From CAVQCA01 sp963710815 (GTDB lineage Bacteria > Pseudomonadota > Gammaproteobacteria > UBA9214), in NCBI GenBank assembly GCA_963710815.1, contig CAVQCA010000080.1, positions 11,494 to 75,493 on the forward strand: DNA of 64,000 nt, written 5' to 3'. Position numbers and translations under genes: made by a program. Below are positions 16,874 to 25,884 of this stretch, in pieces. The notes under the pieces were generated by a model. It saw nothing but the letters and a program-made list of their open reading frames with translations, had not been told where the DNA came from and did no database searches. Positions within the stretch are counted from its first letter, which is position 1. Every line of letters begins with the position of its first letter.

Positions 16874-18784
16874 TTATCCCTGCCGGTCATCCTCCACGGC
16901 CGGCACGTCATAGAGGATGTCATCAAACGGATGGCGGTACATCGGCATGTTGAGGCGTTTTTCGTCGAGTATGTGGCCGATGAAGCCGATCGAACGCCCC
17001 AGCACGAAAAAGGCGTTCAGCGTGCCCGAGTCGATGAACTGGTCGATGTCCTCCTCGCTGTAACCGAGGCCACGCCACATATCCACCATCAGCACACCCA
17101 CCGCGCCGTCGACATTCAGGATCAGATTGTCCTTCTTTTTGGTCGTGTGCTGCTCCACCTCGAGCGCGTAGTCGAGCAGACGGGTCGCAGGAAAGTGCTG
17201 CTTCGCATACGACTTCAGGCCCTCGACGCGCAGGTCCGGGTTTCTCACCGACTTGATGCGGTGTCCGATGCCGGGAATGACCATGCCCTGCTCGGCCATG
17301 TAGTCGATGAACTCCTCGGCGCCCAGCTCTTTCCCGGCGCCGAGCTTGAAGAATTTCGCGGCGCCGTCGATGGCACCGCCGAAGCGCGGGCCGATGGTGA
17401 GCAGTCCGGTCACCAGCGAGCTGATGATATCCTTGCCGGCGCGCGCGGTGACGCGGGCGTTGTGCGCGCCGCTGACCGCCGGACCGTGGTCGGCCACGGT
17501 CTTGATCACGGTTTCCAGGAACGCGCTGGCCCATTCCGGGTAGCGCCGCCGGAACCACAGCAGGGTGATCACATCGCCGATGCCGTAACCGGTCTCCGGC
17601 GTCGCCACCCCGCTGATCGGGATGCCCGCATAGGTGGCTTCCTCGCCGCGGTCATCGGAGATGGTGCAGGTGAAATGCGTGCCCTTGCGCACGCGGCCGG
17701 CTTTGAGCGCCGTCTGGCAGTCTTCAGGCAACGGCGTCATCATCGGCTCGACGATGTCCCCGATAACGCCCGCGGCATGCAGCTCGCGGTGGATGCCGCT
17801 GATGATTTCCGGCAGGTCATTGAAGCTGAGCGGCACACGGATGCCGGCGGCACGCATGGCCTCGTTCTTGACGCTGGCCATCTCCCGGTCGCTGCTGGCG
17901 CTGGCCCCGGCATGGCCGAACTGCACGCCGGTGGAGAAGTGACTGGCGATGGTGCCGACGCACCAGCCGATCACGGGCTTGGTGATGCGGCCGTCGCGCA
18001 CCGCATCGATCACCTGGTACTCCTCGGTGCCGCCGACCTCGCCCAGCAGCAGCAGGTATTTCACCGCCGGGTTGGACTGCATGCGCAGCAGGTGTTCGAG
18101 AAAACCGGATCCGGCAAAACGGTCGCCGCCGATGGCGATGCCTTCGCTGATGCCGTCCGCGTTCAGCGCGATGGTATGGGCCAGTTCGTTGAACAGTCCG
18201 CCCGAGCGGGTCACCAGCCCGCAGGAACCGGGCCGGTGCAGTTTGCTGGCGATGATGTTCTCGAGGGTACCGCCGGTGTTGGCAATCTTGAACGCCCCCG
18301 GCGTGATGCCACCCACCGTGGACGGGCCGATCACCAGCTTGCCCAGTTGCCAGGCGCGCAGCTTCAGCGCGCGCGCGTGCCGTTCCGGGATGCCCTCGGC
18401 AGTGATCATGAGGGTGCGGATGCCGGGAATATCGAGTGCCTCGTTGCTGATGCGCCAGGCGCGCCGGAAGGAGGCGAAGTTGAGCAGCACATCGGCCTGC
18501 GGGTGGGCGGCGACGGCATCGGCGGTGCTTTTGCAGATCGGTATCAGTATCTCGCTGCTGCCGAAGAAAAACTTGCCGAACCGACTGCCGGCGGTGGGAG
18601 AAACGATCGCCGCCACCGAGGGCGTTTCACGCCCGATCAGGGTATCGTAGTCGAGCATGCGCTGGATGGCGCTCTGGTGATTGTTCCAGAAGATGGCCTG
18701 CGTCTGCCGTGTAAACAGGGTGCCCTGGCCGGGCGGCGCTGCGCTTGCACCGGGCCCGTCCGTGGCGTTTTGTGACATGGTCAT
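16874..18784 (-). CDS. aclA: ATP-citrate lyase, large (AclA-type) subunit
   Basis: Subunit of 636 residues corresponding to the C-terminal part of eukaryotic ACLY. Together with AclB it converts citrate, CoA and ATP to acetyl-CoA, oxaloacetate and ADP. The succinyl-CoA-synthetase-alpha-like part (about 20-345) contains the phospho-His motif FGHAGASASSDREM with H291 and the GPSTVGG loop. The citrate-synthase-like citryl-CoA lyase part (about 360-625) contains GPRFGGAIDGAA and GIGHRIKS. The start at 18784 has AAGGA upstream and lies 24 bp after aclB. In bacteria this two-subunit enzyme usually marks the reductive TCA cycle; the other key enzymes of that cycle are outside this window or absent. 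Confidence 0.95.
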   Translation of the reverse strand: MTMSQNATDGPGASAAPPGQGTLFTRQTQAIFWNNHQSAIQRMLDYDTLIGRETPSVAAIVSPTAGSRFGKFFFGSSEILIPICKSTADAVAAHPQADVLLNFASFRRAWRISNEALDIPGIRTLMITAEGIPERHARALKLRAWQLGKLVIGPSTVGGITPGAFKIANTGGTLENIIASKLHRPGSCGLVTRSGGLFNELAHTIALNADGISEGIAIGGDRFAGSGFLEHLLRMQSNPAVKYLLLLGEVGGTEEYQVIDAVRDGRITKPVIGWCVGTIASHFSTGVQFGHAGASASSDREMASVKNEAMRAAGIRVPLSFNDLPEIISGIHRELHAAGVIGDIVEPMMTPLPEDCQTALKAGRVRKGTHFTCTISDDRGEEATYAGIPISGVATPETGYGIGDVITLLWFRRRYPEWASAFLETVIKTVADHGPAVSGAHNARVTARAGKDIISSLVTGLLTIGPRFGGAIDGAAKFFKLGAGKELGAEEFIDYMAEQGMVIPGIGHRIKSVRNPDLRVEGLKSYAKQHFPATRLLDYALEVEQHTTKKKDNLILNVDGAVGVLMVDMWRGLGYSEEDIDQFIDSGTLNAFFVLGRSIGFIGHILDEKRLNMPMYRHPFDDILYDVPAVEDDRQG

Positions 18785-18808
18785 TGCAGCTATCCTTTCA
18801 AGCGGCCG

Positions 18809-20113
18809 TCAGGTAACCAGCGCCATCCTGACGATGTCGGTCATGTGGGTTTCGGGACCGTATACCTCGATCGGCAGGCCGAGTTCATCGGCCGCCTTCT
18901 GCATGTTGCGCAGGCCCACTTCGTAGTTCGGGCCGCCGCGGCGCACATAGATGCGCACGCCCGCCGCTTGCATTTTCTCGTGGTATTCCCGAAAGGCCTG
19001 GATGATGCCGGTGAAGGTTTTGGCGACATCGGTGAAATTGGCGATGGCCCCACCGATGATCAGCAGCTTTTCGCGCCCCTGCGGATCGGGTTCGCGTGTC
19101 ATCAGGTCGAGCAGGGTTTCGGTGTAGATCCGGGTTTCCTGTGTGGTCGGGTTGCCCGAATATTCACCGTAGTTGGCCAGCTCATCGGCTCCGATCAGGT
19201 CGGTGATGGTATCGGCATAAACCACCGAGGCGCCTCCGCCGGCAACCAGGGTCCATACCCGCCCCTGCGGATTCAGGATGGTGAGCTTCAGCGAGGCGCC
19301 GCTTTTCTCGTCCATCGCCTTGATCTGTTTTTCTTCCGGCCCCGGCGCCTTCATGCCGAACGGGGTCGGGAAATACAGCGGCCCCCAGCGCTTGTCCATC
19401 AGGAAACCGGCGGTGTCGTCGACCTTGGCGACCAGGTCGAGCAGATGCACCCGGTCGCCCTCGAAGCAGAACGGGTTGATCTCCAGGTAGGCAAAATGCT
19501 GGTCGCGGAAAAAGCGGTAAAAATCGATGGCGAACAGTGCAAACCGGTCCCGGTCGGGGATTCCCCCGGGCACCGCCGCGGCGATCATCGCGGTGAGTTC
19601 GTCGTCACTTGCGAACGGCGGAATGTCGAGCTGGGTGACGCTGTCCCAGTTGTCCTCGATGTTCACCCCACCCTGCGTGCTCATCGAGAGGATATCAGCG
19701 GTGTCGCCCATGACCGCGGCAATGTAATACTCGACAGCGCTGTCGTGCGTGACGAAGGGTTCGACGATGAAGCGGCTGAGGACCCCGCTCTGGCCGCTGA
19801 GCAGCGTGGTGGTCCGGGCGCGCTTCTCGTCGATCCAGCGCGCCGCGTCATCGAGGGTGACGTCGCCCGGTGCATTGACCTTGTACAACACCAGGCCATT
19901 GAGGCCACGCTTGCCGAAGATCATGTCCGGCTTGACCACCAGCGGCCCATGGCCGAGCCAGTCATGGCCGCCATCAGCAGCCAGAGCGATCAATTCCTCT
20001 CCGCTGGCGACGCTGGCCGCCTGGAAGGTGTAGCGGAACTGGCCGAAGTGCCTCGACCAGTCAGTGTGGAATACCCGCTTGCCTTCGTATTCCCGTATTG
20101 CCCGTTGAGCCAA
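18809..20113 (-). CDS. aclB: ATP-citrate lyase, small (AclB-type) subunit
   Basis: Subunit of 434 residues corresponding to the N-terminal part of eukaryotic ACLY. An ATP-grasp region covers about 1-240 (VVKPDMIFGKRG, AYLEINPF). The citrate-binding region at about 260-434 contains LVAGGGASVVYADT, NYGEYSGNP, GGAIANFTD, VRRGGPNYEVGLRNM and the ending ETHMTDIVRMAL, all close to human ACLY. The N terminus MAQRAIREYEGK is as expected, yet the first codon reads TTG; dropping one T from ATTGG would give ATG GCT CAA, so a base error at the start codon is possible. First gene of the aclBA operon. Confidence 0.95.
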   Translation of the reverse strand: MAQRAIREYEGKRVFHTDWSRHFGQFRYTFQAASVASGEELIALAADGGHDWLGHGPLVVKPDMIFGKRGLNGLVLYKVNAPGDVTLDDAARWIDEKRARTTTLLSGQSGVLSRFIVEPFVTHDSAVEYYIAAVMGDTADILSMSTQGGVNIEDNWDSVTQLDIPPFASDDELTAMIAAAVPGGIPDRDRFALFAIDFYRFFRDQHFAYLEINPFCFEGDRVHLLDLVAKVDDTAGFLMDKRWGPLYFPTPFGMKAPGPEEKQIKAMDEKSGASLKLTILNPQGRVWTLVAGGGASVVYADTITDLIGADELANYGEYSGNPTTQETRIYTETLLDLMTREPDPQGREKLLIIGGAIANFTDVAKTFTGIIQAFREYHEKMQAAGVRIYVRRGGPNYEVGLRNMQKAADELGLPIEVYGPETHMTDIVRMALVT

Positions 20114-20250
20114 TGTCGCTGCTTCACATGTTGAAACGTCGAAGCCGGTATTCTACCTCACTGTTGCACAGGATTTCAGAATGAATGAAGAAATTATGAC
20201 TGTATAGCGAGGAATGCGCACTGAATGCAAGATAACAATGGGGTCTACAT
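20114..20250. promoter_or_regulatory. Presumed promoter region of aclBA
   Basis: 137 bp between the aclB start and composite repeat copy 2. It is A+T richer than the flanking genes and contains no ORF of note, so the operon promoter should lie here or run in from the repeat. No convincing -35/-10 pair was picked out by eye. Confidence 0.35.
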
Positions 20251-20533
20251 GAATGGTGCCTGGTTAAGCCTAAGCACCCCCCTATGGCCACGGAATCACA
20301 CGGAAGACATGGAAAGAAGAGCCTGTATTCCGTGCTTTTCCGTGTGATTCCCTGGCTATTTATCGGCTTGGACATTCACTAGTGGTCAGCCATAAAGAGA
20401 TAAACTCACCGCAAAGCCGCAAAGAGCGCAAAGTGCATGATTGTTTTCGTTAAAGAATTTCTCTGCGTCCTTTGCGTCTCTGCGGTGAAAACGCTGTTTA
20501 TGGACGGACACTAACCAAGTGCCATTCAGGTCT
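20251..20533. repeat. Composite repeat unit, copy 2 (TIR-B-A-TIR, inverted relative to copy 1)
   Basis: A unit of about 280 bp with a diverged left end GAATGGTGCCTGGTTAAG (20251-20268) and a right end CAAGTGCCATTC (near 20516-20527). Family B lies at 20284-20360 and family A at 20406-20488, followed by TTTATGGACGGACACT, the inverse of the same string in copy 1. The order and orientation are the reverse of copy 1. It sits upstream of aclB, so the two copies bracket the aclBA operon. Confidence 0.78.
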
Positions 20534-20611
20534 ATATTAAACGCCGCGGCAGCCACACTATATTCCACGCGTCGATACTCGACCCGACCCGCGTTTTCAA
20601 CACCGGTCGCG

Positions 20612-21521
20612 TCAGGCCGGGGCCTCTTCACCACCCAGGGCGCGCAGCAGCTGCGCCGTGAATTCGTTCAGTTCCAGGGTCATGAGGGAGAAATCCAGGT
20701 CGAAACGGGCGGCCGCATCATCCGCGTCCGCGTCCTCGTCCTGCGTGACGACATCCTCGAAGCGTAGCCGTTTGATGGAAAGATCTTCCTGGAGGAGGAA
20801 CGACAGCCGGTCCTTCCAGTGCAGGGCCAGCCTGACCGCATATTTGCCGTTCTTGATGTGATTGCGGATTTCACCGGCCCCAAGGTCCTGGTGCCGGCAG
20901 GTGATCACCCCGCCGTCCGGATCGGGATGTTTCAGTTCGCACTCCTCCCCCAGGGCGAACCCCGGCGCCGGGTGCTCGCCCCCGAGCCAGCGAGTCAGGG
21001 TATGGGGGATGGATTGTTTCACCTTGACCGGGGTCGCCTTGAGGCTCCCGAGGGTGGTGCGCAGCAGACTGATGAGCGCTTCCGCCCGGGCCGGCGTCGG
21101 GCTGTCCACCACGACCAGGTCGGTGCGGGTATCGATATAGGCATACTGGTCCGTGTGGCGTGTCAGGGCGTGCGGCAGACAGGTCATGGATGATGTCGTC
21201 CTTCATGCGCTGGCGTTCCTTGCGGTAGACCTCGCGCGACTCGGCCGCCTCCACCGCGGCCACCTTGTCATCGAGCAGCTGCTTCACCACGCCCGCGGGG
21301 ATGATCTTGTCCGCCTTGCGGGAACAGATCATGACGTAGCCGCCGGCGGCATGCACCAGTTGCTGTCCCTCGCGTCCCAGCGGCGAAACCCATCCGCTCG
21401 CCGTCAGCTCCAGGCGGCCGCAGCCGCGGAACGCCGCGGACTGCAGGCGCTCGTCCAGTGCTTCCGGAGTAAGATCAAGGTGTTGGCCGAGCCGGTAGAG
21501 CTGCAGGTTTCTGAACCACAT
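20612..21521 (-). CDS. rdgC: Recombination-associated protein RdgC, frameshifted
   Basis: RdgC is a ring-forming DNA-binding protein of about 300 residues that modulates RecA. The first part (start 21521) reads MWFRNLQLYRL and continues to RQRMKDDIIHDL; the second part continues from LPHALTRHTDQYAYIDT through the acidic C terminus near QDEDADADDAA. The break is near 21179, where removing one base (CAGACAG to CAGCAG) joins the halves. The N-terminal MWF-NLQ and the central Ala/Glu-rich helix are characteristic. It is a housekeeping gene, so a sequence error is more likely than a pseudogene. Confidence 0.88.
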
Positions 21522-21605
21522 AATGTCACCCCAAAAAACGCGACATTATGCGCAAAGACCCGCCCCCTGGCCACCGCTTTCGCGGTCCCGCACGGGTTAG
21601 GCCGG

Positions 21606-21757
21606 TATGGCACTTACTTAACAGGTGGTGATCCTGTCGAAGTTCATATGGCCACGGAAGCACACGGAAAAACACGGAAGATCACTAACAATGTCTGTGT
21701 CTTCCGTGTGATTCCGTGGCTATTTACCGGAATTGGTGCTTAAGTAAGTGGCATTCG
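21606..21757. repeat. Family B unit with terminal inverted repeats
   Basis: A 150-bp unit lying upstream of rdgC. Ends are TATGGCACTTACTTA (21606-21620) and TAAGTAAGTGGCATTC (21741-21756); the centre is the B palindrome GCCACGGAAGCACACGGAA ... TTCCGTGTGATTCCGTGGC at 21648-21724. It is a short version of the composite units near aclBA, with B alone and no A. Confidence 0.78.
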
Positions 21758-21782
21758 GGTCAGGCTGCGAATACCGCGGTGT

Positions 21783-22754
21783 TTATAACCAGCGTTTTTT
21801 GCGGAACAGCGCCAGCAGGACGACGACGATAACCGCCATGATGCCGAGCAGGATGAAATAGCCGGAATGGGCATGCAGCTCGGGAATGTACTCGAAGTTC
21901 ATACCGTAGAGTCCGGCGAGGAAACTGAGCGGGACGAAGATCACGGTGACGATCGTCAGCACTTTCATGATCTGGTTCAGGTGATGCGAGGCGAGGGAGA
22001 TGTAGCTATCGACCAGGTCCACCGCGAGTTCGTAATAAAGCCCGCTCAGACTGACGGCGCGTTCCTGGTGTTCAAAGACGTCGTTGAGTTCATGCACGAT
22101 ATTCGCGCCGAAGAAGGGGGAGACGCTGTTTCTCAGGGCGGTGAAAACCTGCTGGTGGTAGGCGAAAATGCGCCGCAGTTTCTTCAAGTCCGATTTGTAG
22201 CCGGCCAGCTCACCGAGCAGCTCGTCGCGCGGCGAACTCAGTATCTCGTCCTCCAGTTCCTCCAGCCGCGGTTCCAGCGCGAGCAGGATGTCGAGATAAC
22301 GATCGACCATGATCCGGCAAAGCCGCAGGGCCAGCGCGGCGGGGCCAGCGGCGAGACGGCCGGCGTTCTCCTGCGCCTCGCGCCAGAGCTGATCGGTGCT
22401 GGGTGACTCCGCCGAATGGCGCGTGACCAGAAAGCGCCTGCCGACAAAAAGCGCCAGCTGGATGGTGGAGAAATCGGTGTCCTTCGATTCCGCTGACAAT
22501 CCCCGCAGGAGCAGGAATGTGTAATCCTTGAAATGTTCGAGCTTGGGCGGGTGCCGTTCGCGCAGCGCATCCGAGACGGCCAGTGGGTGCAGGCCGAACT
22601 CCTCACGCAGTAACCTACCCGTCACTTCGGGCGGTTCATCGCCCAGGTCGAGCCATATCAGCGTCCGCTCATCGGCCTTCCATTGCTCGACGAGCTCCCT
22701 GCCTCCGATGTGCAACCGGCCATCGGGAATTTCAAACAGCATGCAGCGTATCAC
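21783..22754 (-). CDS. CorA family divalent metal transporter
   Basis: Magnesium or other divalent cation channel-like transporter of about 323 residues. The large cytoplasmic N-terminal domain is followed by two C-terminal transmembrane helices with the family motif GMN in LYGMNFEYIPEL between them, and a basic tail FRKKRWL. The GTG at 22754 is favoured as start since a GGAG-type box lies about 9 bases upstream; an ATG at 22742 is the alternative. The short form of the acidic loop is as in CorA/ZntB relatives, so Mg, Co, Ni or Zn transport cannot be separated by eye. Confidence 0.88.
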   Translation of the reverse strand: MIRCMLFEIPDGRLHIGGRELVEQWKADERTLIWLDLGDEPPEVTGRLLREEFGLHPLAVSDALRERHPPKLEHFKDYTFLLLRGLSAESKDTDFSTIQLALFVGRRFLVTRHSAESPSTDQLWREAQENAGRLAAGPAALALRLCRIMVDRYLDILLALEPRLEELEDEILSSPRDELLGELAGYKSDLKKLRRIFAYHQQVFTALRNSVSPFFGANIVHELNDVFEHQERAVSLSGLYYELAVDLVDSYISLASHHLNQIMKVLTIVTVIFVPLSFLAGLYGMNFEYIPELHAHSGYFILLGIMAVIVVVLLALFRKKRWL

Positions 22755-22915
22755 GACCCTTCTCCCCTCCGCAGATCTGCACAACGACACCCTGTCCGTG
22801 TGCACCAACGCCTGTCACGGTAACACAGGCAGCACCTGAAGGACGGCGGGTGCAAATAGATTTCAGAAAACAGCTGGTTTATGCTATCAGCCCTTTGCGG
22901 AAAAGGGTTTGAGCC

Positions 22916-25016
22916 ATGACTGTTCCCGTAAATAACACGCTGCGCCCGCAAACTCCGCTCGGCATGCTGATGTGGCTCGTCATTGCCGTGCTCGGCGCCG
23001 GCGCCGTGGGCGGCATCGCGCTGGCGCGCGGGGAGACCAGTCAACAGCCTGTGGTTCATCGTCGCCGCGGTGTGCGTGTACGCCATCGGCTACCGCTTCT
23101 ACAGCGCCTTCATCGCCGCCCGGGTGCTGGTGCTCGACCCGACACGCGCGACACCGGCCGAACGCTTCAATGACGGGCGCGACTTCGTACCCACCAACAA
23201 GTGGATCGTGTTCGGCCACCACTTCGCCGCCATCGCCGGCCCCGGCCCGCTGGTCGGTCCGACGCTCGCCGCGCAGTTCGGCTATCTGCCGGGCACACTC
23301 TGGATCCTGATCGGCGCGGTGCTGGGCGGGTGCGTGCAGGACTTCGTGATCCTGTTCTTCTCCACCCGCCGCGACGGGCGCTCACTGGGGCAGATGGCGC
23401 GCGACGAGCTGGGTCCGATCGGCGGCGTGGCCGCGCTGCTCGGCGTGATGACCATCATGATCATCCTCATCGCCGTGCTCGGGCTGGTGGTGGTCAATGC
23501 CATGAAACACAGCCCCTGGGCGACCTCGACCATCGCGGCCACTATCCCCATCGCCATCCTGGTCGGCCTGTACATGCGCAATCTGCGGCCCGGCCGCGTG
23601 CTGGAAGGTTCGCTGCTCGGCGTGGCGCTGTTGCTGTTCGCGGTGTGGAGCGGCGGCTGGGTGGATCATCACCCCGGTCTGCGCGGCTGGTTCGACTACG
23701 GCGCGCAGGATCTCGCGCTGCTGGTGATCGGCTACGGCTTCGCCGCCGCCGTGCTGCCGGTGTGGCTGCTGCTCGCCCCGCGCGACTACCTCTCGACCTT
23801 CATGAAGCTCGGCACGATCATCGCCCTCGCCGTCGCCATCGTGATCCTGCGCCCCGACATCCGCATGCCGGCGCTCACCCAGTTCATCGACGGCAGCGGG
23901 CCGATCTTCGGCGGCAAGTTGTTCCCGTTCGTGTTCATCACCATCGCCTGCGGCGCGATCTCCGGCTTCCACTCGCTGATCTCCTCGGGCACCACGCCCA
24001 AGCTGCTCTCGAGCGAGCGCGACATGCGCATGATCGGCTACGGCGGCATGATGATGGAGTCCTTTGTCGCCATCATGGCCATGATCGCCGCCACGGTGCT
24101 CGACCCCGGCGTATTCTTCGCCATCAACAGTCCGGCCGGCATCGTCGGCGTTGATCCCGCCGCCGCCGTGGCGACCATCTCCGGCTGGGGCTTTCCGGTC
24201 AGCGTTGAACAAATGCAGGCGCTTGCCCACCAGATGGGCGAGGCCACGCTGTTCGCGCGCACCGGCGGTGCGCCCTCGCTCGCGGTGGGCATGGCCAGCA
24301 TCTTCTCCTCGGCGTTCGGTACCGGTCTGCTCGCCGTCTGGTATCACTTCGCCATCATGTTCGAGGCCCTGTTCATCCTCACCACGCTGGACGCGGGCAC
24401 CCGCGTGGCGCGCTTCATGCTGCAGGACATGATCGGCAACGTCATCCCGGCGCTGGGACGCACCAGCTGGATTCCCGGTGTGCTGCTGACCAGCGCGGCG
24501 GTGGTCGCGGCCTGGGGCTACTTCCTGTATTCGGGCACCATCGATCCACTCGGCGGCATCAACAGCCTGTGGCCGTTGTTCGGCATCTCCAACCAGATGC
24601 TGGCGGCGATCGCCTTGTGCGTGGCGACCACCATCCTGATGAAAAGCGGGCGGGCACGCTACGCGGCAGTGACCGCGCTGCCACTCGCCTGGCTGGTCAC
24701 CGTTACCAGCGCCGCGGCCTGGGAAAAACTCTTCAGCCCGGAACTGCGCGTCGGCTTCCTCGCCCACGCCGGCGACCTGGCCGCGAAGCTCGCCGGCGGT
24801 GCGATCGCCCCGGAGAATATCGCCAGGACCCAGCACCTCATCTTCAACGACCACCTGAACGCAGCGCTCACCCTGCTCTTCCTGGTGATCACCTGGGTGC
24901 TGGTGCTGGAAACGCTGCGGGTTTCCTGGCGCGCCGCCACCGGGCACGTGCGCCCGCCGCTCTCCGAGTCGCCGCACATCCCGTCACGGCTGGTGGAAAA
25001 CTGGGTGCGCGACTGA
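22916..25016 (+). CDS. cstA: Carbon starvation protein CstA family transporter, frameshifted
   Basis: Inner-membrane transporter of about 700 residues with many transmembrane helices. CstA-type proteins take up peptides or pyruvate. The first 40 codons (from ATG 22916: TPLGMLMWLVIAVLGAGAVG) are in one frame; the rest starts at VNSLWFIVAAVCVYAIGYRF in another. One extra base near 23038 separates them. Family motifs include GRDFVPTNKWIVFGHHFAAI, AGPGPLVGP and GFHSLISSGTTPKLL. The ATG of a small YbdD-like gene overlaps its stop codon, the usual CstA arrangement. Confidence 0.9.
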
Positions 25017-25201
25017 TGCGCGGGAGGACATTGCAACGGCTGTGGCGCGCGTTGCGCACCCTCAGCGGCGACGACGCCTACGAGCGCTATCTGGTACACT
25101 GGCACACGCACCACGCCGGCGAGGGCGCGCCGCTCGATCGCAAGGCCTTCTTCAAGACGGAGCTGGAACGCAAATGGAACGGGATCAAGCGGTGTTGCTA
25201 A
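25016..25201 (+). CDS. CstA-associated small protein (YbdD/YjiX family)
   Basis: A 61-residue protein reading LQRLWRALRTLSGDDAYERYL then HHAGEGAPLDRKAFFKTELE, matching the small YbdD/YjiX partner usually encoded right after CstA-type transporters. The ATG shares one base with the cstA stop (TGATG), indicating translational coupling. The pattern of aromatic and acidic residues is intact, and the C terminus is KRCC. Confidence 0.9.
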   Translation: MRGRTLQRLWRALRTLSGDDAYERYLVHWHTHHAGEGAPLDRKAFFKTELERKWNGIKRCC

Positions 25202-25211
25202 ATCCGGTCAA

Positions 25212-25268
25212 GACGAAAAGGGGTCAGAACCCTTTTTCGATGAAAAAGGGTTCTGACCCCTTTTCGTC
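25212..25268. repeat. Perfect 27-bp inverted repeat (REP-like hairpin)
   Basis: Arms at 25212-25238 and 25242-25268 pair perfectly over 27 bp (GACGAAAAGGGGTCAGAACC and so on) around a 3-base GAT loop. The core GGGGTCAGAACCC is of the type seen in dispersed REP-like palindromes of gammaproteobacteria. It may act as a terminator for cstA, although there is no separate U tract beyond the arm. The ATG of the next gene starts inside the hairpin. Confidence 0.85.
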
Positions 25269-25785
25269 CCTTTTTACGTTGCTGTTGTTTGTGGCGAGCA
25301 TGGGCTGCGCCCCGGCATCGGCCGCGCCAGCCATCCAGCCGATCAGCACCACCGTCATCAAGGCCACCACCGGCCTCTGTCACCGGGGCAAGACCTGTCA
25401 TGTCGACAAGGCGGGGGTCTGGATTCCGGATCGGGACGTGGCCATCGTCGCAGCCTCCATCGCCGAACAGGTCGATGTGGCGCTGTACGTCGATATCGAG
25501 ATCAGCACCAAGCCCGAGATGTACCAATGCAATGAGGCGGACGCCACCGGCTGCATCTTTCGCACGAAATACTCGGGGCCGGGACTCTATGTTTACGGCG
25601 CAACCTCGGGCAACACCTACCTCGGCTCGAATGTGACCACCACCAACATCACCTTCCCCTCTGGCTATGGCATCGTGATCAAAAAAGGCGTTCCGGTCTA
25701 CGTCCATCTCGACGTGAGAAACGGCAGCCTGATCGACCTCAAGGTCGACCAGGACGCCTGGCTGTACTACGTCCCGCTCGACTAA
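25240..25785 (+). CDS. Exported hypothetical protein
   Basis: I do not recognise this protein of 181 residues. A signal peptide is visible (MKKGSDPFSSLFTLLLFVAS, cleavage probably after ASA near residue 29; the Cys in MGC makes a weak lipobox alternative). The mature part is probably beta-rich, with Cys residues in LCHRGKTC, YQCNEADATGC. The start codon and the charged N-terminal residues MKKGSDPF are encoded by the right arm of the perfect hairpin at 25212-25268, so the signal peptide's beginning was supplied by a repeat. The later ATG at 25300 would leave no usable signal peptide. Confidence 0.65.
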   Translation: MKKGSDPFSSLFTLLLFVASMGCAPASAAPAIQPISTTVIKATTGLCHRGKTCHVDKAGVWIPDRDVAIVAASIAEQVDVALYVDIEISTKPEMYQCNEADATGCIFRTKYSGPGLYVYGATSGNTYLGSNVTTTNITFPSGYGIVIKKGVPVYVHLDVRNGSLIDLKVDQDAWLYYVPLD

Positions 25786-25884
25786 CCCGGCATCCCCGAA
25801 GCGGGACGCTCCCGACATTATCACTTCCCTTGTCGATCCCGGTGCGCCGGGATTCTACCGGCTGGTGCACCCCACCAGGGTAGG

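Noticed and set aside
16931..20134. Two long plus-strand ORFs (614 and 429 codons) opposite aclA and aclB
   Set aside because: They mirror the codons of aclA and aclB, have no ribosome sites or family resemblance, and arise from GC bias at third positions.
23382..24977. 531-codon minus-strand ORF opposite cstA
   Set aside because: His-, Gly- and Asp-rich composition typical of the antisense frame of a membrane protein; no domain recognised.
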